Counted from the stretch's first letter, positions 13,430-26,884 are shown. The stretch is DNA of 64,000 nucleotides from Silurus meridionalis (GCF_014805685.1 NC_060892.1:14762990-14826989), one strand, 5' to 3'. The notes: generated by a model from the sequence alone, not told the origin. Numbers and translations: made by a program.

Positions 13430-13725
13430 AGTATATGGTCAGTCTATAATGAGTGCTTGATCAGTAATTGATCAGCCTGAGATAAGACTTTGATTTCTTT
13501 AATCAGTCTTTGATTATTTATAATCAGTTTTTGATCAGACTGTGATCAGCATTTGTGCAGGCTATGGTCATTATATGATCAGACTATGGCAAGTTCTTAA
13601 TTAATCTGTGATCTTCATTAATTTCTGTTTAGTCTTTGATCAGTCTGCGATCAGTTTTGAACAGTATGTGATCAGTCCATGAGCAGACTTTGATTTGTCT
13701 TTTATTAGTCTGTAATCAGACTTTT
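13430..13725. repeat. Degenerate TGATCAG-rich minisatellite
   Basis: A loosely repeated unit of roughly 10-20 bp centred on TTGATCAGTCT/TGTGATCAG. At least seven TGATCA palindromes occur in under 300 bp, with many one-off variants (CGATCAG, TAATCAG). Confidence 0.8.
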
Positions 13726-14018
13726 TTTTTTGTTAATAAATCAAGATATGTACAGTAGATAATAGCAAATTGTATTTCACATTTTTGTTAGAAATTTTGC
13801 ACACATTTATTTGTGTGGAGCTACATTTTGTTTTTGGTCTTTTTTTACTCAGCTTTCAGTAATTCATTTCAATAATGAAGAATTACATGACTATTAAGGT
13901 TTCCCAGATACCTGACAGACATAAAAAGAGACCCTGAATTAATTCGGAGCCAGTTCTTACAGTATATACATATAATACTTTAGACTAATAACGTAGGTCA
14001 ATGAGAGGTCAATTTATT

Positions 14019-14023
<5 letters not shown>

Positions 14024-14113
<90 letters not shown>

Positions 14114-14118
14114 TTTTT
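14024..14118. repeat. (TA)n microsatellite followed by poly-T
   Basis: About 36 TA units directly followed by 23 T residues. Confidence 0.97.
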
Positions 14119-17100
14119 ACCAGTGCTGAGTTTGTTAGGAATCTGAATTTATTCCTACTTCTGGCTGACAGTGAAGTTTTTTTTCCTAAGTGGAGTGCTG
14201 CCATTTAGTAAATCTACTATCCTATGAATATTTGATCAGAAACCACGGTATAGGGGAGTGGAGGAAAGGACGGTGAGGTGCGCAAGGTGTGTGAGTGCCA
14301 AGGCTGTTTCAAATTGAATGAGCCACACATGCATTATCAGGAGTTATTAGCCTCACTCCAGCCTGATTTAGTTAGCCATAGCAGTAATTACACTAGAGCC
14401 AGGCTGCTCTTCTTGACATTATGGTACAGCTTTGCTCACGCTCATATTATCAGCAGGAGAAGACAGGAAGCAGCCACACACTTGCTTAATAAAACAGCTG
14501 ACCGTCTTTCGGCTTCTTATCTGCCTTTCCCTCTGTAATGCAAATGAAAGCCTGTGGCCCTTCAATGTATTAAATAAAGGTGCAGTCTCTTATTATTCCC
14601 TCCAGTGTCTCAAATGTAAACAGTTATCATAAATAAATATACATGTGCAAATATATTTCACTGAACATTATTTGTTCAACAAAGTGCAAAAATGTATTTC
14701 TTAATTCCAAGCCACTCTGTTCAATTCCACACATATTACGCCTCTATGAGTGTTGGATAAAAGCCAGAACCATGGAGAGGTACATAATGAGCAGGAAATA
14801 TGCTTTAAACAGAAGAAGGCCAAGAACATTTATCATGTTATGGAGGATGAGCTTAAAAGCGCTGAGCTTTCAGAGGTGTTCGGCAGGTTGGAGAAAAATG
14901 TTGTCACTCATACGCAAGGCCACTTCTGTAGGTAATAAAAAAAGGGGTCCCACCAGTTACTGCAAAAAGTGTCCCAGTTGATATTATCTACTCAAAAAAC
15001 GTCAAACAAGCATGTAAAAGCAAAAATTCAAATAGCACAGAATGTTGTTATTATTATAATAATAATTATTAAATATTATACCTCAGTCCTACCAAATTCT
15101 CAGTTCTGATAGGCCAGAATGTGTTGATTAATTTTCTATTTGGTACCAAACTATTTGATCAAGAGGAAGAAGGAAGGGAAGAGTTTGTGATCCAAAGCAT
15201 CTTTCAAAAATGTTGGTTACACATTTATGCCATTTAAATGTATGGCGGCCAATGGTGTTTATGAATTATGTACTAATAATTGGAGCAGCAGCATGAATTC
15301 TGGAATAGATAAAAGGTGTAAAGAGATTTAGTCAAATCCGGTCAAATAAAAAGACAGTACTGAGGGTCATTAACCCTGAACAGACTGTGAAAACAACCCG
15401 TAACCATTTTGAGAAAAATAAATAAAGTGTTCTTAAATGAGCAGATCATTCATCTGATCTTCATCCAGCACATTCAGAAGACTGGAGGCAAAACGACCCA
15501 CAATAAAGCAGCAACTGAAGGCAGCTGCAGAAAAAAAAGCAGCAAATCATCTCAATGAGAAAAAAATCAGCATTTGGTGATGTCCATGGACTTCAGATTT
15601 CCAGCAGGCATAGCAAGTCTGCAAAGGTTTTGCTTACAAATATTTTAAATAATCACCATATTTGTAATTATGTTATTAATTAAATCCAACTACTTTTAAG
15701 CCTCTGAAAATGTAAAATAGATGTAATTCCTAAATGCTAAATATTAATGCTAAATCTTTGTTAAACCCCTTGAATTAATGTTACACTTTCAGCTATTTCT
15801 GATTGCTTCATTTCAAATCCATTGTGATGGTGTACAGAACAAAGTTTGTAAAATACTTATAAATCCATCTTTATAACAGTCAGGTGGATTTATATTTGTA
15901 CAGATCTGCTGTTCTGTTTAAGAGATAAATTAAACTTAAAAAAAAATGTTTGGATAATTGGAAAAAAAAACAATTTGGTTGATTTTTGACCCACTAAAGC
16001 TTACATACGTAATGATACATCTAAAATGAACTAAAATTGCTGCTATGTTCCATTTACTATATCTGGAATACACATAAACATATAGCTAAAATATGAACTG
16101 AACTATATTTTTTTAGTAAACTACAAATACATTTAAATTCAAAATAGCTGTTAAACTGGACACTCATTAATCTGTGATTAGCAAAGCGTATATTTATTTG
16201 TTTGTGCACTGAAAAGAACTTTACAGCAGATGAGAGAGAAAAACATTCTATCACCCCAGATGGCTGCACACTGGCACACAGAGCTGAGCAACGGCTCAAA
16301 AAAAGGAGGCATTGGCGTAAAAAAAAAGGCCTGACCATCTGCACTCCATTTAGAGCTTGCGTAACATACAGGAAGGAAAACGGGACTACCTTATGGAGGA
16401 GGTGAGTCCAGTCCTGAGGGTTAATTGTGTCTGTGCCTGAGCTGCTGGGTGAAAACAGGAGGAGATGGAAGACGTGATGCAGGACAGGAAACAAGCAGAA
16501 CGCAGAAACTATAAAGAAAGTCACTTGTAATCAGGAGGCTGTGTCATTGATAATAAAGCAGCAGCTCCACTTCAGCTCAGAGACCAGCTGCAGCCTCCAT
16601 ATCCGGACCCACGAGGGATCACCTGCTTCATCACGCAAAGAATCAGACCACAGAATGTGATGACTGAAGTAGAACCACTTACTCGTCCCTTTCACTACAT
16701 TCCAGCACACATTTCTGGCAGCCAAAGGTGCAGGTGTGCTTGTTGTCAGCCTTTATTCCCCCTGACAGCATCATTTAGTGGACAATATATACATTCACAT
16801 ATTTAACTTTAAATAAGTACTTATGAGTAGCTGGCCAATAATTTCAACAAAGAGCTTTAATGCAGCACTTGAGGGAGACATTTGAGATCTTGGGGCCATT
16901 TATGAGGCTAGAGTAGTATATTCTCTGAAACTTGTTTCTTTTTTGAAAGAAAATGCTTTACCAAACTATATCCTGTATAAATAATAAATATTAAAAACTA
17001 ACCTTACGCTACTAAATGTTAAACGTTATTTTTAAATATTACAAGCAAATTATATTCACATTAACAAAATATAATATAAAATATAAGCAACACCATATTT

Positions 17101-17157
17101 TCAATACATTATTAGCAAACATTCTAATAATAATTGATAGTTTGTTATAGTAATATT

Positions 17158-17161
<4 letters not shown>
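14119..17161. other. Intergenic DNA, no gene seen; candidate conserved blocks
   Basis: 14,278-14,600 and 16,240-16,720 are more GC-balanced than their flanks and lack repeat character. The first holds an octamer ATGCAAAT and homeodomain-type TAATTA words. A 155-codon minus frame (16524-16057) has no family resemblance. Confidence 0.5.
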
Positions 17162-17221
<60 letters not shown>

Positions 17222-17244
17222 TGTCTGTCTGTCTGTCTGTCTGT
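17162..17244. repeat. (TG)n-(CTGT)n compound microsatellite
   Basis: About 29 TG units run straight into six CTGT units. Confidence 0.97.
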
Positions 17245-17395
17245 GAGTACAAGCATACATGTGTTTGTAATATAGCTGTCACTACAGCACTCAGGTACCA
17301 TTTTGTGGTTGCTGATATGGCTGTAGGTGGCCTTCAGAAGATAAACCAGTGAGAAAGGTAAAGGAAGGACAGTGCCCATTACTCTCATTACACAC

Positions 17396-17398
<3 letters not shown>

Positions 17399-17454
<56 letters not shown>
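17399..17454. repeat. (CA)n microsatellite
   Basis: About 27 CA units. It lies about 155 bp from the end of the (TG)n-(CTGT)n tract and is complementary to it. Confidence 0.96.
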
Positions 17455-17458
<4 letters not shown>

Positions 17459-17659
17459 CACAAACACACAGAAACACACAGTGCTGTCAGCCACTGATAA
17501 ATAGCTGCCTAGCAGATGGGCTTTGGGCCGGGCCTTGCTCTTCTGTACACACATATCCTTCATTCGAACGTCAATCTGATGTTGGGATCAGAGTTTCATA
17601 CATCTGCAAAGGGCTGATGCTGAATGGCGGTAGTGTAAAAACTCTTTTAGTGTGTTTGC

Positions 17660-17715
17660 CAACATTTACATTTACATTTACATTCATTTAGCAGGCACTT
17701 TGACATGCAACACGT
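17660..17715 (-). mobile_element. SINE 3' tail fragment
   Basis: CATTTACATTTACATTTACA followed by TTCATTTAGCAGGCACTTTG is the reverse complement of the tail (TCTGCTAAATG, then TGTAAATG repeats) found on many teleost tRNA-derived SINEs. Only the tail is present. Confidence 0.6.
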
Positions 17716-19355
17716 GATTTTTAATTAAGCTATACATTTGAATCTTCATTAAAATTATACTATTATAGGAATTAAATTACACAGTTTTGACATTTGTTGT
17801 ATAGACGGTTGACTGTTGGCTATCCACATAATGTTACTGCAAATATTTTTGTGATTGTGCTCATTTGGATGACGGTTCAGTTGTTCAGTTAAGGACTGCA
17901 CTTGAATTCTTCCACTCTAATGTTGGCAAACCATGTCTTTATAAACCACTGTGTGCATGAGGCGTTGTCATAATAGCACATAGTTGTTTCATTTTTATCC
18001 AGATCACCAGACCAAACTATCACTCTTGTTTTGAATCTGTTCTTTTATTGTCTGTTCCATTTTCTTTCTTAGTGTTGCTTTAATATTTTATTTTTCTCTT
18101 TTAATTATTCTATTTCAGTCCCAGGCTTTATTTAATTTGTTTTTGTAGCAATACTGTGTTTATACATTTGGTAAGATTATAGAGTAGTTACATTTTCACT
18201 GTGATTAGCTTTTGCATTTATATACTAATGTTTCTTGTCTTGCCAAGCATTAGCCTAGCCCATCATTATTGTTGTTGTAGTTTTTCCATTACTTACTATT
18301 ATTTTAATAGTTTTTATTATAGCGATTATAGATAGGGATCTACTCGTGATATTAATTAAGTTTTTATTGCCATATAACTTTGTATCAAACAGTTTGGGGG
18401 AAGAACCACAGTGATGGTCAGCTTCATTTACTTTCAGTATGACTTTAAAAAGGAAAAATTAAATAAAATGATAAACAAAAATAAGCTTAGGTTCAACAGT
18501 CATATTAAACGGAATGGATTAGTGATTGCTTTAATTAAAAGCATGTCAGAGCTACTGCTATATATAGATAATTAACTAATACCTTCAGACATGTTGGAAT
18601 TTAGGATTTCAGTGCTGCATTATGAGCAAGGGATCCATATCAAGCTGTCGTAACCTGATTTCAGTGCATGGCATGGTGGCGAATTACTATCTAGCAAATA
18701 AGAATATAAGATTACATTTATTTGAATACATTTTAGTACATCGTTATTAGTGAGAGAGAGAGTGTCTGTGTCAAGTTCTTCTAATAATAAAGCTGTTGGT
18801 GTTAACTCATCATGCTGTTTATTGTTATATTTGTAATGTTTTTCTCTCCAGTTTTTCATCTTGTACCTCAGGCCATTCATTAAAGTTTCCATATTCACCA
18901 TATATTAAAAAAACATCAATTTTGTGCTCAGTAAGATCATTAGGAATTATTTACAAAAGCTATCTTACTCTTTATGGAACTAACTATGTTATTATAGATA
19001 CAGTTGTTTATAAAGCAGTACATTCACTTTAGCATGGTGATTAAACCTATGTATTCGACAGTTTAAACTTGCACCTTTTAGCCAATCAGGAACAAATATT
19101 TAGACAGACTATGTTTAAATTCAAATACAATTTTTTTACAATAAATATTGAAAAAGACTCAACACTGCACTCACTGTCTTCATTGTGCACCAAAGCACAT
19201 CTCTGTCCATCTGTCACTCTCTCTGTCTTTTTTCTCTCTCTCTCTCTGTCTATCTATCTCTGTCTCCCTCTCTATCTTTGTCTGTCTCTCCCAAATCTGC
19301 CTCTGTCTATCTCTCTTTTTGTCTTTATTTGACTTTCGCTCTCTCTGTCTCTCTC

Positions 19356-19401
<46 letters not shown>

Positions 19402-21964
19402 CTTATCTCATTATAAAAAAGCAAAGGAGAACAGTGGGGGAGCTGGAACAAGTGACAGTCACTCAGAAAAAAGGCATCAACACTTTTAATGATGCTCCTC
19501 ACACGTTGAATGATGCTCGGTGTGTGTTTGAGTTTATATTAAACTATTTTCTCACTATTTTGTCTTTTCAATTGAATAGCCTGTTACAGAGATTGGTCCA
19601 ACCTTACGCTTACTGGCATTTGGAGTAATCTTGAGTAATTTAAACATGCGGTCCTCTCTTTGTGATTGTAGGGTAGAAAACATGGACTGTGAATTCTCAT
19701 GAATTATTTGAGCTGCTTGGAGGATAACAGCGTGTCCTTTCAGCATTGAGATCTATTATGTTTTTAAATACTCCTCACTATATTGTGCTTCTAAAAAGAG
19801 TTAGAGGTTATTTTAGATTGCATTCTTTTCTTTGCATGAATCCTGTTAAATTGTAAACACCGCAGCTCATTACATTTGGCCAAATAACAAATGCCAGTTC
19901 TTTAACTCTTGCTGTGTTATAACAGGCACTGTATATGTGAGGTTTTTATTTGCTATTCAGCAAACAGACAATGCTTACAGGACAGCACCATTCGCACATC
20001 CATCACAGCACAGACATATAAAACATCTTCATTTTGAAACAGTCGGAGAAAATGTCATATCTCAGGTGGGAAAGTATAACTGACTAAACTGTTGCACAGT
20101 GTAGGTACAAAAATGTCAAGTGCATTTATAATGTAGATTTACAGTATAGATTTCTACCACAACATGGTTCAAATCTTGAATCTGATTGGTTAGGTGTTGA
20201 TTCATTCTCAGCAGCTCTGGCAGCAGAGCCGTTTTGATTTAAGTAGTTTAAGTGTGTTTTAATGCGTCAACTTTTTTAAGAAACCGCATTAAAATGCTCC
20301 ACATAATCTATTTTAAGTGGGTAATAATAATTAGATTAATAAACATTTTTGTTTAAATTGTGTACTATTTGACATGCACTTCCTGTTTACACAGAATATC
20401 AATAAAATCGAACTAACATTTATTACAAAGTCTTGCCAACTCTTGAGTGTTGAGACCTTAGTATATAACTGTATATTACCATGTCACCGGTCACCTGTCC
20501 TTGCATCGATTTTTGACTAGTCAAAGATTTTTTAACATTTAACTGTTTGAATTAAAAATTATAATGTGTCATTTTTTAGTTAATGTATATGATGGGATTT
20601 GTAGCCATCTTAAAACTGTGTTACAGAATGGAGATTAAAGGGAAATAAGGATGATGGCTAAAACCAGAAAATGTTAGACTGTATTGGATTCTGCAAATGG
20701 TGGATTCTGTTAAGTGCTATCAAGTTAACAACCACTCTGCTGCTGATGAGTGCTAAAAAGGATAAGTGTGTGTGGAAAATGGTGGACTACAGCAGGAATG
20801 AAAAATGGTTTTGTGATAATGGCATAGAGAGTTTTCACCAAATTTGCACACAATGCCCAATTAGAATAGTCTTTGTAAATGTGAAACAGCATAGTGGGAT
20901 ACACTATGGGAATCCTTGTCAAAATAAAAATAAAGACATCTTTAAAGGTACTTTTGATGTTAAATAGTTTTAGGTTGTCATTTCTTAAATTCGATGGGTC
21001 AGTCTTACAAATATCTTTTTCAAATACTTTGTGAAATATCAGAATTTCTGTCCATCCTTGACTTTTTCATTTTATTTTACAAAATATCAATTCCATTGAA
21101 ATTTGTGTATCCCCTCTTAAAGATGTGAATTACTTCAATATCACTTTTTCAAAAATGTTTCTAATATTTTCTATAGCTTCAGACCACGGAATGGAGTTCA
21201 GCTGCTTTTCAGCCGACATACACAATGTCAGAGTGCAGTTCAGTCAAAAGTAAAAGATCTTTTATGAACGTCAAGGTTGTAGCTTTTGGATTTTGTCATC
21301 AGCATGAGTCATGATTTATTGGCCCCCACACTGCCATTGTAGCATGGCTTTATAAAAGAGGATCAAGAGACAAGTCTCCACAAGTTTTGAATTTGTTCAT
21401 TTATTCCACCAGCAACACAACATTGCAGCATGATCATATGAGAATGTGGGTTCCCAGGAAGTTAACACAAAAACAAACATACATTTGACAGAACTTAGCT
21501 TCAAGTCTCTTTGTGTACTTTAACTATAAAGTGTGTCCCAGTGTCCCAGTAAAATCTAAAGTGAAATATTATTTTTAGATTAAAAAAATGGAATAGATAC
21601 ATTTCCTTTCTAAAAAAAAACAAAGAACAAACCAGCGGGGGAAAAAACATGGAATGCAATTTATAAGCCCAATTACTTTTCATTACTAATATGCATAAAA
21701 GCTGCCATACTGAAAAAGCAAAACCTTCGTTGCATTGTATCACATGATCTGGGGATGTAAAGCCTTATTTCAAATGATTTTTATTAGTGGCAGAAAATCA
21801 GAAATGTGGCAGGTCACTGCTTGATCTCTTGTGTATTTGTTGTTTTTTTGTACCAGTGTGATGTCTTCCTGGACTAGCTTGCACAACCTCTAGTATGTAA
21901 CATAGTTTTACAAAATAGTGCCATTTAATGTGGAATATTAAATTGTAAACATATTGGATGAATT
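17716..21964. other. Intergenic DNA, no gene seen
   Basis: Unique AT-rich sequence around the polypyrimidine tract. A weak MITE-like motif (CTGATTGGTTAGGTGTTGAT, then CAGCAGCTCTGGCAG) lies near 20180. The 98-codon frame at 20671-20967 is not recognised. Confidence 0.55.
19205..19403. repeat. Imperfect (CT)n polypyrimidine tract
   Basis: About 200 bp of TCTC/TGTCT/CTCTC with nearly no purines except scattered G and A. Long Ser/Leu-rich frames on + and Arg/Glu-rich frames on - are artefacts of it. Confidence 0.93.
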
Positions 21965-22150
21965 TGCATCGAGGGCAGCGTTGGTTTAGTGACTACGGAC
22001 ATGCAGTGACAACATGATATTCCAAATCCCAATACTGATAAACTCTCATTGTTGGCTCCCAGAGCCAAGTCCCTTAATCCTCCACTGCTCAGCTTCGATT
22101 TGATAGAAGCGTGTTCCCAAGGGAATAAATGCAAATCTGAATACATAATA
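21965..22150 (+). mobile_element. Decayed tRNA-derived SINE
   Basis: It reads GCGTTGGTTTAGTGACTACG (A-box-like), then CAAATCCC (B-box-like), then AGAGCCAAGTCCCTTAATCC and TCCACTGCTCAGCTT. That order matches the common teleost SINE body (AAGGCCCTTAACCCTCAATTGCTCAGTTG in intact copies, from memory). No intact pol III promoter remains. Confidence 0.55.
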
Positions 22151-24904
22151 CATTCAATAGCTTTTTGTATTTGTGTTATTCAAATTGGTTTATGTGGTGG
22201 CATGAATGTCCAAATAATCAGGAGCTGTTCGACCTTGAATACAGCCGGTGAGGGACTTGGGTCTCTTCACGAAAGCCTCACCCTTGTAATCCACTTTGTG
22301 TAGACACAAATCTGCAGGAGAATTACACCACTGTAAGCTGGCATAAGCAAAAACAAGACCAACATGAAGCTCTTGATTGGATACTCATTTACAACTGCGA
22401 ATTGAAGTTAGCCGTGAAGCCCTCGGGAGCCTCTCAGACAAACCATCATGAAGCCCAATCTAAAGCCAGCATTCCCATGAGCTCCTGCCTGCTTTCTTTA
22501 CTAACATCACAGGTGGAAAAAGAAAATGTTAAATATGTCTTTGCATCATCTAAACATACTCATGCTCATTAAATATTCAGGTTTCTGTGCTTCTGCTTCA
22601 GCACAGAGGTCATGCGCAAACAGGTTATCAATCAATCCGGAGCTGTGGCTGTTTCAAGGGCAAAATGGGTTTTTGTTTCATTTGCTGTCCTCAAAGGAAC
22701 ACTTTGCATAGCAATGATCCCCAAACTCGATGAGAGTGTTTATAGAAGGCATTACTGGAAACCCATTGAGGTTTTGTGCACACAGTGGTGTAGAGCTGCC
22801 GCATTGTTTTACATCCGCTGACTGATTGATCTGTCATCCTCGTAAAGCTGCAACCATACCGGTGGCGTCTCTCAGGTATTTTAATATTATTTGTGCTGTT
22901 TCTTTTTAAATCAAAGCACTTTGTGCTTTTTTTTTTAATGCTGCTTCAGCATTGTTGCTACACTGGGTAAAAAAAAAGTGTATGACAGGAAAATATTATA
23001 GGTAATATAGCTTGTATAGGAATTGGGGCTTAGGTATAGGCTAGTTAACTAATACATTCATTCAAATCCTAAAAAAATAGTGTGGCAAAAAGAAAGCAGG
23101 GTAATTCTGCTTCATTACAGTGAATTCTCTCACAATCTTCCAAAGAGCACATTTTGAGCCACGGGATGCACATCACAATTACATTTCTCTTAGCTACTTT
23201 AGATCTGGTGACTTTGGCTAGTCTCATATTTCAAACCTACTAAAGGTTTTTTTTTTCCTAAACACTGTATAAACAGTCCCTTAGGGGCACCCAGCGGGAC
23301 AGGAAAATTAATTATTACTTAGGAAAGAGGTTTTTGTATCTGATATTTGCAGGGGCCCAAAGCAAGTAACCAATGTCATTAACTTCAGAGGATCACAACG
23401 AAGTAGTGATTATAATGTGTTCATCTATCTGGGCTTGAAAAAAGGAAACAAAAAGAAAAAAAGCAGACAAAGAGAAATGGACATTAAATGATAATAGGAA
23501 ATTATTATAGAGTCGAAATACAAAAGATAGTGGCTAAATATCTATCAAGCTATTAGCTAGAGTTAGCTTGTGTCTAATCTCTAATTGTTTTATAAAATAG
23601 TTTTTACCTCATCCAAGAACTGAAGTATTTATTCTGTTCATTCTCAAGTTGAACATTGCAGAAAATCCTCCCAGCTGTTGCTGCAGATATTGCACACTCC
23701 AGCTAAGAAAAATTGGTCATTAAGATATAAGGATGAATCTGCTGATGGACATGGGTTTTCATGCTGTTCACACTTAGTTGCAGAATCATGATTTAAGCAG
23801 AGCCATGTCTGACAGCAGGTGTTCTACGCTTGTGCATTTTTAATAATTTTAAAATCTATAATCATATAATACCCTAAAAAGTACTAATATAAATATAATC
23901 TCTCTGCTTAATGTGACACAGTCATAGAAGGAGACACAAATATGAATTTAGTCAGCACCAACAGTTAAATCATTCTTTACTTGAAATATGCATGACGGCA
24001 ATTATCGACAAGGCCAGACAGGTTCAGGACATTTCTTTCAGCTTTACACAACCTGACGAGAAGATCACACATCAGAATCTTTTATACAATACCATGCCCT
24101 AACCCCTTTCCCATGAGCAATCTTTCTCACCCTAGCATAACCCATTGTGACACTCTGAGCCCCTCAGAAAATTAAGTAAAATATTAAACTTGCTTTTCTA
24201 GAGTAAGTGGGTGGGGTTGGGGAATTCGGGGACCATGCTGTCATCCATATTCATGTCCTATTATACACTGAGATGTGCAGAGCCAGAACAGATATCCACT
24301 TTTCACAACTCTTGCTGATCTGATCTGACAGGAGGCTGGAATTATAAGAAGGAGTGCACTCGCTTTTGGTTTCTATAATGCTGCATTATGTATATGACCG
24401 AAAATGCTTTGGACAAGTAACTAAAACTATTTAAAGTATCACCATCATGCAAAATCCTTGAAAAAAACAAACAAAAAAAAAAATTTTTATTTTATTACAT
24501 TTACTGGTGTTATTGAGTCTAATATGGACTTTAGCATGTGCTTGTCCTAATTAAACCTAATGCTCTAAATTCCTCTTCATTGCTATTGTAAGACCCTCTG
24601 GGAATGTGTTTGCTCTACAAAAATGCACCAGCCCAGACGAAACCAACTAATGAAAAAGAAAATGCACTCAGCAGTGATATCAGAGTCGATAAAACACATT
24701 AAAGTAAAACGGCAAATTCTTCTGTGAGTTTTAAATTTGGATCAGGGCAGTTTGTGAAAATGGCCGTAATTATCGCAAAATGCTGCATCACAGAAACAGC
24801 CAGAGTTTCCGGGTTCATAGAAGTAAACAAACCTAAAGTTGTTGTCTTTACTGATTCTGTTTAATTGTTTGATTTAACAGCATTTGTAATTCAAATTGCA
24901 GCCA
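22151..24904. other. Intergenic DNA, no gene seen
   Basis: Contains dispersed repeat copy 1 (22822-23035). 22,330-22,800 is a GC-balanced unique-looking block. The rest is AT-rich with no recognisable coding content. Confidence 0.5.
22822..23035 (+). repeat. Dispersed repeat, copy 1
   Basis: Similar to 24905-25130 in the same order and orientation: GATCTGTCATC, AAGCTGCAACCA, TCTCTCAGGTATTTTAAT, ATGCTGCTTCAGCATT, then TAGCTTGTATAGGAATT. No coding content. Identity of the family is unknown. Confidence 0.65.
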
Positions 24905-25130
24905 CAAACTGATTTGTCATCAAAACTGCAACCAAATTGCTAGCCTCTCTCAGGTATTTTAATGTTATATGTGTTGCCTCTTTTCACTTAAAAGCATGTC
25001 GTGTTCTCTTTCTTTATGCTGCCTCAGCATTAGTTCATAGCACTGTGTCAATAAAATGTAATATTAAATTAATGTGGATTAGTAAATTATATTAGTAAAA
25101 ATATTAGCTTGTATTGAAATTAGCATTTGC
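24905..25130 (+). repeat. Dispersed repeat, copy 2
   Basis: Counterpart of 22822-23035 (TGATTTGTCATC, AAACTGCAACCA, TCTCTCAGGTATTTTAAT, ATGCTGCCTCAGCATT, TAGCTTGTATTGAAATT). It ends about 100 bp before a Tc1-type element. Confidence 0.65.
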
Positions 25131-25230
25131 ATAGTTTGCTAATAAATGTTGCACATTACAATCCAAATTCGAGGATTTTTGTCCAGCATGAAAAATACAA
25201 CATTACTTACTATATATATGTAGGTATATA

Positions 25231-25754
25231 CACTCTATTGCCACAAGTATACTATGTGCTTTTTGTTTTAGCATCGCATTCCACATTAGTCCCAATTTGC
25301 TCTTATAATTCCCTCCATTTTTCTGGGAAGATGTTCCACTAGATTTTGGATTGTGCTTATCGAGATTTGTGTTCATCAACCACAAGGGTGTTAGTAAAGT
25401 CAGATATTAATGTAGGATGAGAAGACCTGAGGTGCAGTCAGTATTCCAATTTATCCCAGAGGTGTTCAGTAGGGATGAGATCAGAGCTCTGTAGCAAGCT
25501 CACTCAGGAGCTTCCTCTTCCAAACCATGTAAACCATATATATATATCTGCATGGAGCTCACTTTGTACACAGTGGCATTGGCATGCTGGAACAAGTTTG
25601 GGTTTCCTAAGTTCAAGTGAATACAATTGTTTGATACACCACACCCAAAGACATCCTATACAATTGTGTACCTCTAGCTTTGTAGTAACAGTTTGGAGAA
25701 GAAGCACATATGGCAGGAAAGGTCAGGTATCCACCAGCTTTTGGCAATATAGTG
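25231..25754 (-). mobile_element. Internally deleted Tc1/mariner element (copy 1)
   Basis: Bounded by inverted ends: TACACTCTATTGCCACAAG at 25229 and CTTTTGGCAATATAGTGTA at 25738, flanked by TA dinucleotides as expected for Tc1/mariner. The inside (GGTGTTCAGTAGGGATGAGA; GGCATGCTGGAACAAGTTTG; GTAACAGTTTGGAG) is antisense to the central part of a fish Tc1 transposase gene and is too short and broken to encode it. Confidence 0.8.
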
Positions 25755-26884
25755 TACATTTCTGTGCTTTAAACATATAAAACAAGTTATAACACAAGTG
25801 ATGACAGGAACAGGATTCTTTTTGTGAATGTAATGAATGAAACTTGGCATAATAACCTTTCATTATTCAATAAAACTAAATTGTAATTGTAGGGAAATTG
25901 CTGTAATGTAAATGGAAAAAACACTTTGCACAATGCAATCATTACTTAATCCTACTAGACTCATTACTGAATAGTGATGCACACTAAGCAAAAACTTACT
26001 GGCTAAATAAAGCTTATCCTAAGAAGCTGACATGTTTACCAGACTCATTAGTATCAGCTTGGGAAAGATAGTAGAAAAGTAAACACTCCTCTCAAAGATG
26101 TGATCACTCCAGCAGTCAGCGCAATGAGGCTGAATATTACAGCTCTCTGGATTTGTCATGCTGCCATGTTATTCCAAAGGCATAACAGTGGTGGTGATCT
26201 ATCAATGTGCTCATTTCACCAGCCCTTCCTATAACACACTGTATTGCACACATATTCGGGTGAAAATGTTGTACAATGACAGCGGCCATGAGATGATGGA
26301 CGACGGAATAAAAACAGCTCAGATTCCCTGGGGTGATCAATCATCAGTTACATGCCTTAAGTAATGCTTACACGTGTAAGCTGTTATGTGCTGCACAGCT
26401 ACAAATAAAGATGCATCACCTTTACGATGCAAATATAATCCCTTATAATGACATGTCACTGAGTATGCTCTAGAATAGTGTATTTTATCACACTAAGGAA
26501 GTTCTGAAAGACTGTGAGGGCTTAAAAAACTGAATTTAAAGCTGTACATCTCACAGTAAAGTAAACCCTCTCAAGAGACAGATAATAAAGGGGAGTCACT
26601 CTTAGCTTTATTGCATGTATAATCAATAAAATGAGACCATTAAGTAGATCTTATAGATTGTTCTCTGTGAAACTGTAAAAGCCTAAAAGAAAAATAGTGA
26701 CATTAAAAAAATGCATTTGGTACAAAATGCTGGGTTTAATTAATTACACTCAGTTATCAGCACCATCTGCTCATATTCATTCATACTCCATATGGTCTGC
26801 CAATAATTTGTAAATAAAATTAATAGATAGTCACAAGACCAAATGCATTTTCTTTCATATGCTTTAACCACAGCAGCACAGAGA

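Noticed and set aside
16057..16524. 155-codon minus-strand frame
   Set aside because: No resemblance to a known family; hydrophobic content follows from a T-rich strand.
17039..17469. Several Cys/Val- or Thr/His-repeat frames on both strands
   Set aside because: They are translations of (TG)n and (CA)n tracts. The same applies to frames at 39214-39580, 57173-57424 and 58098-58593 outside real ctr9 exons.
19148..19628. Long Ser/Leu-rich frames on + and Arg/Glu-rich frame on -
   Set aside because: Compositional artefacts of the (CT)n tract.
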